Assembly (NCBI GenBank): GCA_001564205.1
Contig: LKMY01000010.1
Location: forward strand, 1-19,658
Source: Nanohaloarchaea archaeon PL-Br10_U2g5
GTDB lineage: Archaea; Halobacteriota; Halobacteria; Halobacteriales; Haloferacaceae
Length of the DNA stretch: 19,658 nucleotides
Reading direction: 5' to 3'
The stretch's first letter is position 1, and each line of letters begins with the position of its first letter. Of the stretch, positions 8,068 through 14,634 are shown in pieces. Made by a program: the position numbers and the translations under genes. Under the pieces are notes generated by a model, which was given only the letters and a program-made list of their open reading frames with translations, did no database searches and was not told where the DNA came from.

Positions 8068-8445
8068 TCACTTCCGCTCGTCCGGGTCGAACTCGTCTAT
8101 CGCCGCGTGGACGCCATCGACCCACTCGTCGAGCGCTTCGTGGAGCCGCGCCTTCGCCTCCGAAACCGGAATCGTCGTGTACTGGTAGACGTACCCACCC
8201 GAATCGAGTAGCCGGCGCCGACGTTCGACGAGCCCCTTCTCGCGGAGCGTCGATAGCGAGCGGTTCACGTTCGACCGGTCCCGATCGAGGGTCTCGGCGA
8301 GTTCAGCGACGGTGCTTCCCGGATAATCGAGCAGCGTTAGGTACGTCCGACTCTCGTGATCTTGGACGCCGAACACACAGGAGAGTACGTGTTCGAACGA
8401 AGGAGACGCGTCGCCGACGAGATCTTCGATGTCGGGATCGCTCAT
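8068..8445 (-). CDS. Winged helix-turn-helix transcriptional regulator (TrmB/MarR-like)
   Basis: A 125-aa protein with a winged helix-turn-helix at about residues 32-92. TVAELAETLDRDRSNVNRSL is the recognition region, and a basic wing (ERRRR) follows LREKGLV. Such small haloarchaeal regulators usually bind DNA as dimers; the target and ligand are unknown. An upstream start at 8484 is open, but the TATA box (TTAAAAG on the plus strand, 8471-8477) would then lie inside the coding region. From the ATG at 8445 the box is 26-32 nt upstream, so I prefer 8445. Two tandem copies of a dyad (8536-8578) lie further upstream and are candidate binding sites. A single Cys24-containing FEHVLSCVFGV segment precedes the helix-turn-helix. 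Confidence 0.85.
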   Translation of the reverse strand: MSDPDIEDLVGDASPSFEHVLSCVFGVQDHESRTYLTLLDYPGSTVAELAETLDRDRSNVNRSLSTLREKGLVERRRRLLDSGGYVYQYTTIPVSEAKARLHEALDEWVDGVHAAIDEFDPDERK

Positions 8446-8470
8446 GGAACCCGATTCGACGCCGCTCCGG

Positions 8471-8477
8471 TTAAAAG
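8471..8477 (-). promoter_or_regulatory. TATA box of the winged-helix regulator
   Basis: CTTTTAA on the reverse strand lies 26-32 nt before the ATG at 8445 and decides between the two possible starts (8484 and 8445). Confidence 0.6.
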
Positions 8478-8535
8478 TCGCCATCGTGAGCGGCGAAAGC
8501 CGACCGTATTGGCGCTACCCGTGCCGTACTGTCGT

Positions 8536-8578
8536 TGCGAGCCCGGCTCGGAGCCACTGCGAGCCCGGCTCGGGCCAC
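8536..8578. repeat. Tandem duplicated dyad upstream of the regulator
   Basis: TGCGAGCCCGGCTCGGAGCCAC (22 nt, 8536-8557) is followed directly by the same sequence lacking one base (8558-8578). Each copy contains the dyad CGAGCC-C-GGCTCG (8538-8550 and 8560-8572). It lies between the regulator promoter and the 3' end of the minus-strand gene at 8633. It could be an operator pair or RNA hairpins at the end of the upstream operon. Confidence 0.75.
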
Positions 8579-8632
8579 AGTGAACACGTCGCGGTGTTGT
8601 CGCCGCTGGAGCGATACCGAGCGGGCTGCGAG

Positions 8633-8872
8633 TCAGTCGTCAGCCGCGTACCCCATCCGATCGAGGCAGCCACGCATCTCCGTCTCTTCGGTGTGCCGGT
8701 GAAGGTTTGTTGGCGTGTCACAGTGGTAGGTCTCGCCATCGTACCGGAGTGCGACCTCGTGGGTGCCGCCGACGATATCGACGGCGACGATGATCCGCCG
8801 TCCCTGATTGAGGGCGTCGATAATTTCGTCGGCCGACAGCTCTCCTGCTTCGACGCGGAGCACTCCGCTCAT
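8633..8872 (-). CDS. Small conserved haloarchaeal protein, function unknown
   Basis: A 79-aa acidic protein beginning MSGVLRVEAGELSADEIIDA. After a short helix, the pattern RRIIVAVDIVGGTHEVALRYDGETYHCDTP looks like three antiparallel beta strands, followed by a His-rich stretch (HRHTEETEMRGCL). I do not recognise a named family with confidence. Its ATG overlaps the stop of the gene before it by the ATGA arrangement (8869-8872), so the two are translated from one transcript and may act together. There is no separate promoter. The two cysteines and several histidines could bind a metal, but this is speculative. Confidence 0.75.
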   Translation of the reverse strand: MSGVLRVEAGELSADEIIDALNQGRRIIVAVDIVGGTHEVALRYDGETYHCDTPTNLHRHTEETEMRGCLDRMGYAADD

Positions 8873-9555
8873 GTCATCGTCGAGTTGGGACCGCCCTCTT
8901 CTTTCGGGGGCTCGACGCCTTCGGCGGCAGCGATATCTTCGGTCCGCTTTTCGGTCTCGACGTGCCAGCGGTCGATCTCGGATTCGTACTCCGCGAGGAT
9001 GTCGCCCACTTCGGTCTTCAGTTCGTCGTCGTTGATGTTCACCTCGAACACGAACGTCTCCCCGCTCTCGCCGCGGCCGACTTCTTGGACGTTCGCGCTG
9101 ACGAGTTCGTTATCGAAGTAGTACGGCGCCATCTGTGTCATCACCTTCTGGTACACCGTGTCCTCGACTTTTCGGAGCGCCTTTCGGCTCACCGAGTCGG
9201 CCGCGCGAGCGACGTGGCTGATCGATTCTCCCCAGCTTTCCACTGCGCTTTCGGTGTCGTTTTCTTCGACCTGTTCGTAGGACTTGGTTAGCTTTTCTCC
9301 GGCGGTCTGGAGGTCGTCACCGGGCGTCTTCCCGGCCTGCTCACCGTTTCCCTCGCTGACGGAGGCTTGCTCGGCCGTTTTCTCCGACACGTCCTCGTCG
9401 ATCCGCTCGTGGGACTTCGGCCGCCAGTCGTCGAAGTCGTGGAATGCGTCGCCGTCCGCCCCGGTTTCGCGGAGCGAGAGGGTGATCCGCTCGCCGTGTT
9501 CGACGATATCGCCCCAGTCTCCGCGCACCTTGAAACCGGAGATGCTCTCTTCCAT
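8869..9555 (-). CDS. Conserved haloarchaeal protein (DUF5828-like)
   Basis: A 228-aa, very acidic soluble protein starting MEESISGFKVRGDWGDIVEH. It has a conserved N-terminal part (1-45), a low-complexity middle (about 50-95, rich in Glu, Ser and Asp), a helical region (about 100-140) and a C-terminal alpha/beta part with FVFEVNINDDELKTEVGDIL. It resembles the haloarchaeal DUF5828 family as I remember it; no function is known. A TTATA-type box on the reverse strand (about 9582-9590) lies roughly 30 nt before the ATG. Its stop overlaps the start of the 79-aa gene, so the pair forms a two-gene operon. The region opposite also has open plus-strand frames, which I treat as shadows. Confidence 0.78.
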   Translation of the reverse strand: MEESISGFKVRGDWGDIVEHGERITLSLRETGADGDAFHDFDDWRPKSHERIDEDVSEKTAEQASVSEGNGEQAGKTPGDDLQTAGEKLTKSYEQVEENDTESAVESWGESISHVARAADSVSRKALRKVEDTVYQKVMTQMAPYYFDNELVSANVQEVGRGESGETFVFEVNINDDELKTEVGDILAEYESEIDRWHVETEKRTEDIAAAEGVEPPKEEGGPNSTMT

Positions 9556-9598
9556 CGGTTGCTCACTGTTGGGGACGAACGCGTATAAGTTTCTCCGA

Positions 9599-9832
9599 CT
9601 ACTTTCCGTACGCGATCCGGCGCCCCACGGCGTCGATTCGATCCTTGAGATCGCGCAGAAAGCCCGCGGGCGACACCCGCCGGATCGCGGACTCGTCGAC
9701 TTCGATCCGCTCGCCCCTGAATGGGTCCCGCTCGGCGCGCTCTTCGGCCGATTGGTCGCCGCTCACTGCGCCGACCACGGTCGACATCGAACACCGCCCG
9801 CACGCTTCCGTTCGGATCTCGTCGTCGGTCAT
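9599..9832 (-). CDS. Small hypothetical protein with a CxxC pair
   Basis: A 77-aa acidic protein starting MTDDEIRTEACGRCSMSTVV. The only cysteines are C11 and C14 in CGRC, which could bind a metal with another site or be redox active. The C-terminal half (RRVSPAGFLRDLKDRIDAVGRRI) looks helical and amphipathic. The frame is open to an ATG at 9889, but I chose 9832 because a TATA-like box (TTAAAT on the plus strand, 9867-9872) lies inside that extension, 35-40 nt before 9832. It is divergent from the cupin gene at 9912. I do not recognise a family. Confidence 0.6.
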   Translation of the reverse strand: MTDDEIRTEACGRCSMSTVVGAVSGDQSAEERAERDPFRGERIEVDESAIRRVSPAGFLRDLKDRIDAVGRRIAYGK

Positions 9833-9896
9833 GAGTGCTCTTGCAGCTACATGGCGTTCCACGGTGTTAAATCCCGACGCCCTTTTCAACCGGTCC

Positions 9897-9911
9897 GTGA
9901 AATGAGTTCAC
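9897..9911. promoter_or_regulatory. Dyad at the start of the cupin gene (candidate operator)
   Basis: GTGAA-ATGAG-TTCAC is a 5-bp inverted repeat with a 5-nt spacer, ending at the base before the cupin ATG (9912). The likely TATA box, CTTTTCAA at about 9880-9887, is 25-32 nt before the ATG, so the dyad covers the expected start site of a leaderless transcript. Confidence 0.4.
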
Positions 9912-10301
9912 ATGGGATACCGCGTCGTCGAGACGGATTCGGTCGCGCCCGAACCCGATCGACCCTGCGAGTGTCGGAAACTGTCGGGACCCGGTGAGCT
10001 GACCGACATGGCGATCAACCGGTTTCGAGCGGCGCCGGGCGAACAGATCCCGCTCGCGTACCACTATCACGAGACGCAACAGGAGGCGTTCTACGTGTTC
10101 GAGGGAACGCTCTCGGTCGAGACGCCGGATAGAACGTACGAGATCGCCGAAGACGAGCTGTTCGTCGTCGATTCGGGGAGTCCGCAGCGGGCGTACAATC
10201 CGAACGACGCCGATGGTCCGGTGACCGTTCTCGCGATCGGCGCGCCACCCGCGGACGGCGACGCCGTCGTCTACGAGCCGGAGACGGACGCCGATGAGTA
10301 A
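9912..10301 (+). CDS. Cupin-domain protein
   Basis: A 129-aa single-domain cupin. The first cupin motif is clear: H51-Y-H53 then E58 and G65 in YHYHETQQEAFYVFEGTL. The second motif (about 88-96, SGSPQRAYN) lacks the usual metal-binding histidine: the family pattern ends in H-x3-N, but here the stretch is PQRAYN. Metal binding may therefore be incomplete, or the protein may serve as a sugar- or ligand-binding cupin. An N-terminal CxC (residues 19-21, CEC) is unusual. The reaction cannot be inferred. The start is supported by the TATA box at about 9880-9887. The next gene begins 32 nt after the stop and is probably co-transcribed. Confidence 0.85.
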   Translation: MGYRVVETDSVAPEPDRPCECRKLSGPGELTDMAINRFRAAPGEQIPLAYHYHETQQEAFYVFEGTLSVETPDRTYEIAEDELFVVDSGSPQRAYNPNDADGPVTVLAIGAPPADGDAVVYEPETDADE

Positions 10302-10333
10302 CGAGGTGCGTCGATGACCGACGAGGAACGCCT

Positions 10334-10996
10334 ATGAGCGAGAACGCGGAGCCGGGATCGGGCGAGCGTCGCGACGCGGACCGGGGCTCCGAAAAGCGTC
10401 ACGACGCCGAGGAGCTCCCGGCGGAGATCCGCGAGAACGTCCCCGACTACGACGACGAGTACCTCGACCGGGTCTCCGACCGGCTCATGTACAGCTACGA
10501 CCTCGACGCCGACGTCGTCGTCGACGGCGAGCGGTTCGAACTGTACGCGGAGATGCGGATGCGCAACCAGAAGCAGTTCCTCCACCCCGCACTGAGCTAC
10601 GCGGACCACGACATGATGGAGCACCTGTTCGCGCGGCGCGTCTCGAACCCGACCGTCCGCGAGTTAGAGCGGCTCGTCGCGTTCGCTCACGACGTCGCCG
10701 ACGAGCGCGTCACGGCTAACGAACAGCATTTCGGCACCGACGTAACGGTCGTGTTCGTCGCCGACCGAATCTCCGAGGACGTCGCCGACTTCGTCGAGGG
10801 GTTCCGTGATCGCACCCTCCTGAAGTTCGGCTACTACGGCCACTACGAGGTGAACCTCGTCGTCGTCGCGCCCGACGAAGAGCGGCTCGTCGCGAGCGAG
10901 GCCGCGGATATCGCCGGGGCGTTTCGGCTGTGGGAGCCGGTGGAGACGCCGGACGAGGGGTTCTTTTCGCGGTTCGCGAAACGGTTCTGGCGGTAG
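10334..10996 (+). CDS. Conserved haloarchaeal protein, function unknown
   Basis: A 220-aa soluble acidic protein with a disordered N-terminus (1-30) followed by a compact domain. Recognisable blocks are YLDRVSDRLMYSYDLDADVVVDGERFELYAEM, MRNQKQFLHPALSYADHDMMEHLF and, in the C-terminal half, TVVFVADRISEDVADFV with KFGYYGHYEVNLVVVAPDEERLV. The alternation of strands and helices suggests an alpha/beta fold. The C-terminus, FFSRFAKRFWR, is basic and aromatic, unlike the rest, and could be an amphipathic membrane-binding tail. I do not recognise the family. It follows the cupin gene by 32 nt without an obvious promoter. A T5 tract at 11065-11069 downstream may be its terminator. Confidence 0.78.
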   Translation: MSENAEPGSGERRDADRGSEKRHDAEELPAEIRENVPDYDDEYLDRVSDRLMYSYDLDADVVVDGERFELYAEMRMRNQKQFLHPALSYADHDMMEHLFARRVSNPTVRELERLVAFAHDVADERVTANEQHFGTDVTVVFVADRISEDVADFVEGFRDRTLLKFGYYGHYEVNLVVVAPDEERLVASEAADIAGAFRLWEPVETPDEGFFSRFAKRFWR

Positions 10997-11064
10997 CGCT
11001 CGCAAGCCCGGTGTCTCTGGGTCCCGACCGAGCTGCTCGACGACAGGCATCGTCGCTCTCGAAG

Positions 11065-11069
11065 TTTTT
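11065..11069 (+). terminator. Possible T-tract terminator
   Basis: A run of five T in an AT-richer patch (11064-11079) lies about 70 nt after the stop of the gene ending at 10996 and before the convergent transporter gene. Archaeal termination uses T-tracts, so this is a plausible site. Confidence 0.35.
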
Positions 11070-11113
11070 GATAAATAACCCCGGAGGGCAGGTCGCAAGC
11101 GGGAGTTCGTGGG

Positions 11114-12967
11114 TCAGTCGTCGCTCGGCTCTGCCACCGGCGCGTCACCACCTCGTACGGACCGGAGATTGCCGATTCCGATCTTCACGAGCGAGAGTGC
11201 GAGCACGATCAGCACGATGGCGAGGACCATCTGTGCGGCCGCCGACAGCTGCGCACCGAGCGTCGCCGCCTCGCCGCTGATCAGGTTCACGTAGAGGTTC
11301 TCGTAGAGCGCCAGCCACGTGAGCCCGAACACGGTGATCGTCATCATAATCGCCATCGGCACGCCGGTAGAGATGAGCTGTTTGGACTCGTCCCAATTGG
11401 CGAGCCACACGGTTGCGGTCAGGAGCGCGAGCGCCGCGAGCAGCTGATTCGCGCCGCCGAATAACCCCCATAAGGTCGCCCACTCGCCGGAAATGACGAG
11501 CACGTACGCGATCCCGACCTGTAAGATGGGGTTCGTGTAGCGTCCCCGAGCGACCGATCCGAGGTCACCGGAGAGACCGCTGACGGTCATCCCGTCGTCC
11601 ATGCCAACGATCTCTTCCATCATGTACCGACCGAGGCGCACGGCCGTGTCAGTCGACGTAAGCAGGAAGCTCACGAGCACTAGTGCCATGAACACGGCGC
11701 CGATCGCCTCCGGAATCCCCAGACTAGTGAGGATGATTCCGCCGCCGGCGGCGAAGTTCGGAAGCGCACCGCCGATGCCGCCGCCCGCCTCGACGACGGT
11801 CGCACCCAGCCCGGCGACACCCAACGTCGCCAGCGCGAGCGCCGCGAGCAGCCCTTCACCGAGCATTCCGCCGTAGCCGATCAGACGGGCATCGCTCTCT
11901 TTGTTCAGCTGTTTGGAGGTCGTCCCCGAGGAGACGAGCGAGTGGAAGCCGCTGATCGTCCCACAGGCGATGGTGACGAACAACAGCGGGAACAGCGGCC
12001 ACAACCCCGCCGCCTCGAGCCCCCAGAAGCCTTGGAAGGCTCCGAGCGAGGAGTCGATCACGAGCGGCTGGGACGATGTCGCGAAGATCGTTCCCACGAT
12101 GATCGCGAGGATACCGCCACCGACACCGGAGTACAGCAGGAACGACGAGAGGTAGTCACGCGGTTGAAGCAGCACCCACACCGGGAGCGCGCTCGCGACC
12201 GCGCCGTAGATCATGATGATCGGAACCCACGCCATGACGTTCGGCGCGAGTTCGCCCGGCACCCATTCGCCGGCGCCGAGACCGAGCGTCTCGGCGAGGA
12301 CGAACGTTCCGGCCGGGTAGTCGCCCGGGAACAGCGCGAAGGGGAACTCGATGCCGACCCAAACGCTAGCGAAGACACCACCGACGAACAGGATCGTCCC
12401 CGGAATGAACGGCCCGTTGAGTTGGTAGAGGTACACCCCAAACGCGAGCGCCAACGTGATGTATATGAAACTCGTCGTCGTCACCTGCGGATACGCGTTG
12501 AACACGATCCCAACGACGAGTGCGAACACCGCGACGACGAGGATGATCGTGAGGAACGCGAACCATAACAGCAGGTTCTTCCCCTTTTCGCCGACGTACT
12601 GGCCGACGATATAGCCGATCGAGCGTCCTTCGTGGCGGATCGAACTCGACAGCGAGATGAAGTCGTGAACCGCCCCCATCAGGGGGTTGCCGATGGCGAC
12701 CCACAACAGCGCGGGGACCCATCCCCAGATGGCCCCCGCCGTGATCGGGCCGACGATCGGTGCGCCGCCCGCGATGCTCGAGAAGTGATGCCCCAGTAGC
12801 ACCGGCTTTTTCGCCGGTACGTACTCCTGTCCGTCTTCGTACTTGTGTGCCGGCGTCTCCCGATCGTCGTCGAGGTCGACGAACCGGGAGAGGTACCGCG
12901 AGTACCCCATGTATCCTACGGTGAATGTGCCGAGCACGGCAACTACGATCCAAATTACGCTTGTCAT
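11114..12967 (-). CDS. cstA: CstA family transporter (carbon starvation / pyruvate or peptide uptake)
   Basis: A 617-aa polytopic membrane protein with many hydrophobic segments, the length expected for the family. The hallmark HHFSSIAGGAPIVGP is at 60-74, followed by IWGWVPALLWV and the HDFISLSSSIRHEGRSIG loop. Members in bacteria (CstA, BtsT) take up pyruvate or peptides; the substrate here is not known. The last charged residues, SVRGGDAPVAEPSDD, form a short cytosolic tail. An AT-rich box (about 13003-13014 on the reverse strand) lies about 35-47 nt before the ATG, giving a short leader of roughly ten to fifteen bases. Three copies of TCGTGA surround this promoter (see the site at 12980-13031). 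It converges with the gene ending at 10996. Confidence 0.93.
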   Translation of the reverse strand: MTSVIWIVVAVLGTFTVGYMGYSRYLSRFVDLDDDRETPAHKYEDGQEYVPAKKPVLLGHHFSSIAGGAPIVGPITAGAIWGWVPALLWVAIGNPLMGAVHDFISLSSSIRHEGRSIGYIVGQYVGEKGKNLLLWFAFLTIILVVAVFALVVGIVFNAYPQVTTTSFIYITLALAFGVYLYQLNGPFIPGTILFVGGVFASVWVGIEFPFALFPGDYPAGTFVLAETLGLGAGEWVPGELAPNVMAWVPIIMIYGAVASALPVWVLLQPRDYLSSFLLYSGVGGGILAIIVGTIFATSSQPLVIDSSLGAFQGFWGLEAAGLWPLFPLLFVTIACGTISGFHSLVSSGTTSKQLNKESDARLIGYGGMLGEGLLAALALATLGVAGLGATVVEAGGGIGGALPNFAAGGGIILTSLGIPEAIGAVFMALVLVSFLLTSTDTAVRLGRYMMEEIVGMDDGMTVSGLSGDLGSVARGRYTNPILQVGIAYVLVISGEWATLWGLFGGANQLLAALALLTATVWLANWDESKQLISTGVPMAIMMTITVFGLTWLALYENLYVNLISGEAATLGAQLSAAAQMVLAIVLIVLALSLVKIGIGNLRSVRGGDAPVAEPSDD

Positions 12968-12979
12968 AAGTTCCCTGCC

Positions 12980-13031
12980 TCGTGATATCGATTCACGATC
13001 GTATACTTAAATATTGTCTTCAATCGTGATA
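12980..13031. promoter_or_regulatory. cstA promoter with repeated TCGTGA sites
   Basis: TCGTGATA occurs at 12980-12987 and 13024-13031 in direct orientation. TCACGA (12993-12998) is the inverted copy of TCGTGA and forms a 6-bp dyad with the first copy, spacer 7 nt. The likely TATA box lies between them (about 13003-13014). This is a candidate regulator site for the transporter gene. Confidence 0.4.
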
Positions 13032-13152
13032 CTTCGACGAAGACTCCCCGCCAGTGCACGGTCTCTCCCCCGAAATAGCATTTCTCTCCCGTCCGTCTGT
13101 GTAAAATATAGCACGCGTGAAGCTGAATCTATTTGCGCGCACCCGACTTCTG

Positions 13153-14136
13153 CTACGTCCCGCTCGGCGACTCGACGCTCGTCTCCGTCTCGATACGCAG
13201 TTCGGCGGCCACTTCTGAGAGCACGTCGCCGCGGACTTCGCTGGTCCGCGACTCGATTTTGGCGAGCAACGGCGGCTCGAACTTCGTTTGAACCTGTTCG
13301 ATCCGGTCGCGCTCGGTCGCGACTTTCGCTCTGAGGTAGCGCGCACCCCGTCCGTTCTCGTCGTCGTCCGGGGGCGGTGTAAGCTTGTTCGCGACCAGTC
13401 CCCGGACCCGGAGATCGCGCTCGGTGAACCCCTCGATTGCTCTCTCAGTCTCGTTGACCGACAGCTGGTCCGGGTTCAACACGAGAAAGAACGCGGCGTC
13501 GTTTCGCATCGCGTCGCCGGCGAACTCGAAGAAGTTTTTGCGGCGCTGCAGCCGCTCTAAGACCGGGTCACCGTCCATCAACCGGCGGGGTTCCATGTTG
13601 CCGATCGCCGCCTTCTCGAAGAGATCGATCGACTGTCTCCGCTTGTACAGCAGCCGGTCGATCCAGTCGCCGAGAAACTCGGGGAGCCCGAGGAGCCGTA
13701 GCGTGGAGCCGGTCGGCGCGGTGTCGAAGACGACCCGATCGTACGGACCGCTCTCGTCGCGCATCACGCCGACGAACGCGTCGAACAGCGCTGCCTCGTA
13801 CGCGCCGGGCGTTCCGTGTGACATCTCCAGCTGGCGGTTGATCTCCGAGACCATCGCGACCGATACCTGCTCGGAGAGCCCCTCGCGGATCTCTTGGAGG
13901 TGTCGCTGCATCTCGTCTTCGGGGTCGATCTCCATCGCGTCGAGCCCGTCGACGCCCTCGACCGGCGCCGGATCGTCGCCGAACTGCTGGTCGAACACGT
14001 CTGACACCGAGTGTGCGGGGTCGGTCGAGACGACGAGCGTTCGCACTCCGGCGTTCGCACACCGGTACGCGTACGCACACGAGACGGTGGTCTTGCCGAC
14101 GCCGCCCTTGCCGCCGAAGAAGACGAACGGCTCCAT
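13153..14136 (-). CDS. ArsA/Get3-type ATPase
   Basis: A 327-aa soluble P-loop ATPase. The deviant Walker A GGKGGVGKTT is at 8-17, STDPAHS (37-43) is the switch-like A-loop, and DTAPTGSTL (138-146) is switch II; LVLNPDQLSVNETERAI follows in the middle of the protein. This is the ArsA/Get3 fold of SIMIBI dimers. It has a single ATPase half and no CxxC zinc pair of Get3, and only two cysteines (20 and 26), so arsenite export is unlikely. A role in membrane-protein targeting or another dimeric switch is more plausible but not shown. The frame also reads from a GTG at 14139; I prefer the ATG at 14136. It lies 28 nt after the 98-aa gene, so they probably form an operon. Confidence 0.88.
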   Translation of the reverse strand: MEPFVFFGGKGGVGKTTVSCAYAYRCANAGVRTLVVSTDPAHSVSDVFDQQFGDDPAPVEGVDGLDAMEIDPEDEMQRHLQEIREGLSEQVSVAMVSEINRQLEMSHGTPGAYEAALFDAFVGVMRDESGPYDRVVFDTAPTGSTLRLLGLPEFLGDWIDRLLYKRRQSIDLFEKAAIGNMEPRRLMDGDPVLERLQRRKNFFEFAGDAMRNDAAFFLVLNPDQLSVNETERAIEGFTERDLRVRGLVANKLTPPPDDDENGRGARYLRAKVATERDRIEQVQTKFEPPLLAKIESRTSEVRGDVLSEVAAELRIETETSVESPSGT

Positions 14137-14164
14137 CACCGCGACCTCCGCGTTGCGCTCCCCA

Positions 14165-14461
14165 TCAGAAGTGGTACTGCTGGCCCTTTCGCTCGATGAG
14201 GCTCTCGCGGTCCCACAGCCGTCGCTCCCACGCTTCGAACTCGTTTTCGAGGTAGGGGAGCAGCTCGGCGGTGTAGTACGACACCGGCGAGGGGATTCCG
14301 AACGCGTCCGGGAAACACGCCAGCATGAACTCGTCTTCGGCGTCCTCTGCCTCTTTTTCGATCTTCTCGTACGCCGGGTGGGTGATCATCCCGTGATACA
14401 GCCCGCGGAGCCACTCGTCGAGAACGGCTCGAAAGGCCTCGATACGGTCTGCGACTGTCAT
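14165..14461 (-). CDS. Small conserved haloarchaeal protein in an operon with the ArsA-type ATPase
   Basis: A 98-aa, mostly helical acidic protein starting MTVADRIEAFRAVLDEWLRG. It contains an aromatic-rich middle (PDAFGIPSPVSYYTAELLPYLENEFEAWERRLW) and ends ERKGQQYHF. I do not recognise a named family. It precedes the ATPase by 28 nt on the same strand, which suggests a functional partner. The ATG at 14461 has a TATA box (TTAAAAG on the plus strand, 14487-14493) 26-32 nt upstream, consistent with a leaderless start for the operon. Confidence 0.75.
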   Translation of the reverse strand: MTVADRIEAFRAVLDEWLRGLYHGMITHPAYEKIEKEAEDAEDEFMLACFPDAFGIPSPVSYYTAELLPYLENEFEAWERRLWDRESLIERKGQQYHF

Positions 14462-14486
14462 TGTCGTTCACGACACCCGCGGCGCG

Positions 14487-14493
14487 TTAAAAG
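14487..14493 (-). promoter_or_regulatory. TATA box of the 98-aa gene / ArsA-type ATPase operon
   Basis: CTTTTAA on the reverse strand lies 26-32 nt before the ATG at 14461. It also limits how far left the transposon remnant at 14538-14634 can reach. Confidence 0.6.
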
Positions 14494-14537
14494 CTGTCGT
14501 GGTCGTGACGGCGACTCGTCTGTCAGCGCCTCTTCTG

Positions 14538-14634
14538 TCGCGCTTTCGGCGCGAGGAGTTGCCGTCGGCGGTACGCCGTCGGTTACGGAGAATCGAGGAG
14601 AAAGCCTCGCGCTTCAGCGCGGGGAGGACGTCAA
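14538..14634 (+). mobile_element. Orphan right end of an IS200/IS605 (TnpB-type) element, with omega-RNA-like hairpins
   Basis: On the plus strand there are three hairpins in a row. TCGCGC-TTTCG-GCGCGA is at 14538-14554. CCGTCGGCG-GTA-CGCCGTCGG is at 14562-14582, with one T-T mismatch. CCTCGCGC-TTCA-GCGCGGGG is at 14605-14624, with one G-T pair, and is followed by AGGACGTCAA (14625-14634). The last hairpin plus GGAGGAnGTCAA matches, in my memory, the right end of haloarchaeal IS1341/IS605 elements, where it forms the 3' end of the TnpB guide RNA. No TnpB or TnpA reading frame and no recognisable left end are present. It is therefore a remnant or a non-autonomous derivative. Confidence 0.7.

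Noticed and set aside
11942..12568. A 208-codon plus-strand frame opposite cstA
   Set aside because: Very Arg/Glu/Asp-rich with no domain; the antisense of a membrane-protein gene.
13032..13152. A small gene or RNA between cstA and the ArsA-type ATPase gene
   Set aside because: It is AT-richer (AAAATATAG at about 13102-13110), but I find no open frame with a promoter and no clear fold.
14495..14537. Left end or coding remnant of the IS200/IS605 element
   Set aside because: I see no left-end motif and no TnpB C-terminal sequence here, and the promoter of the 98-aa gene lies just to the left.
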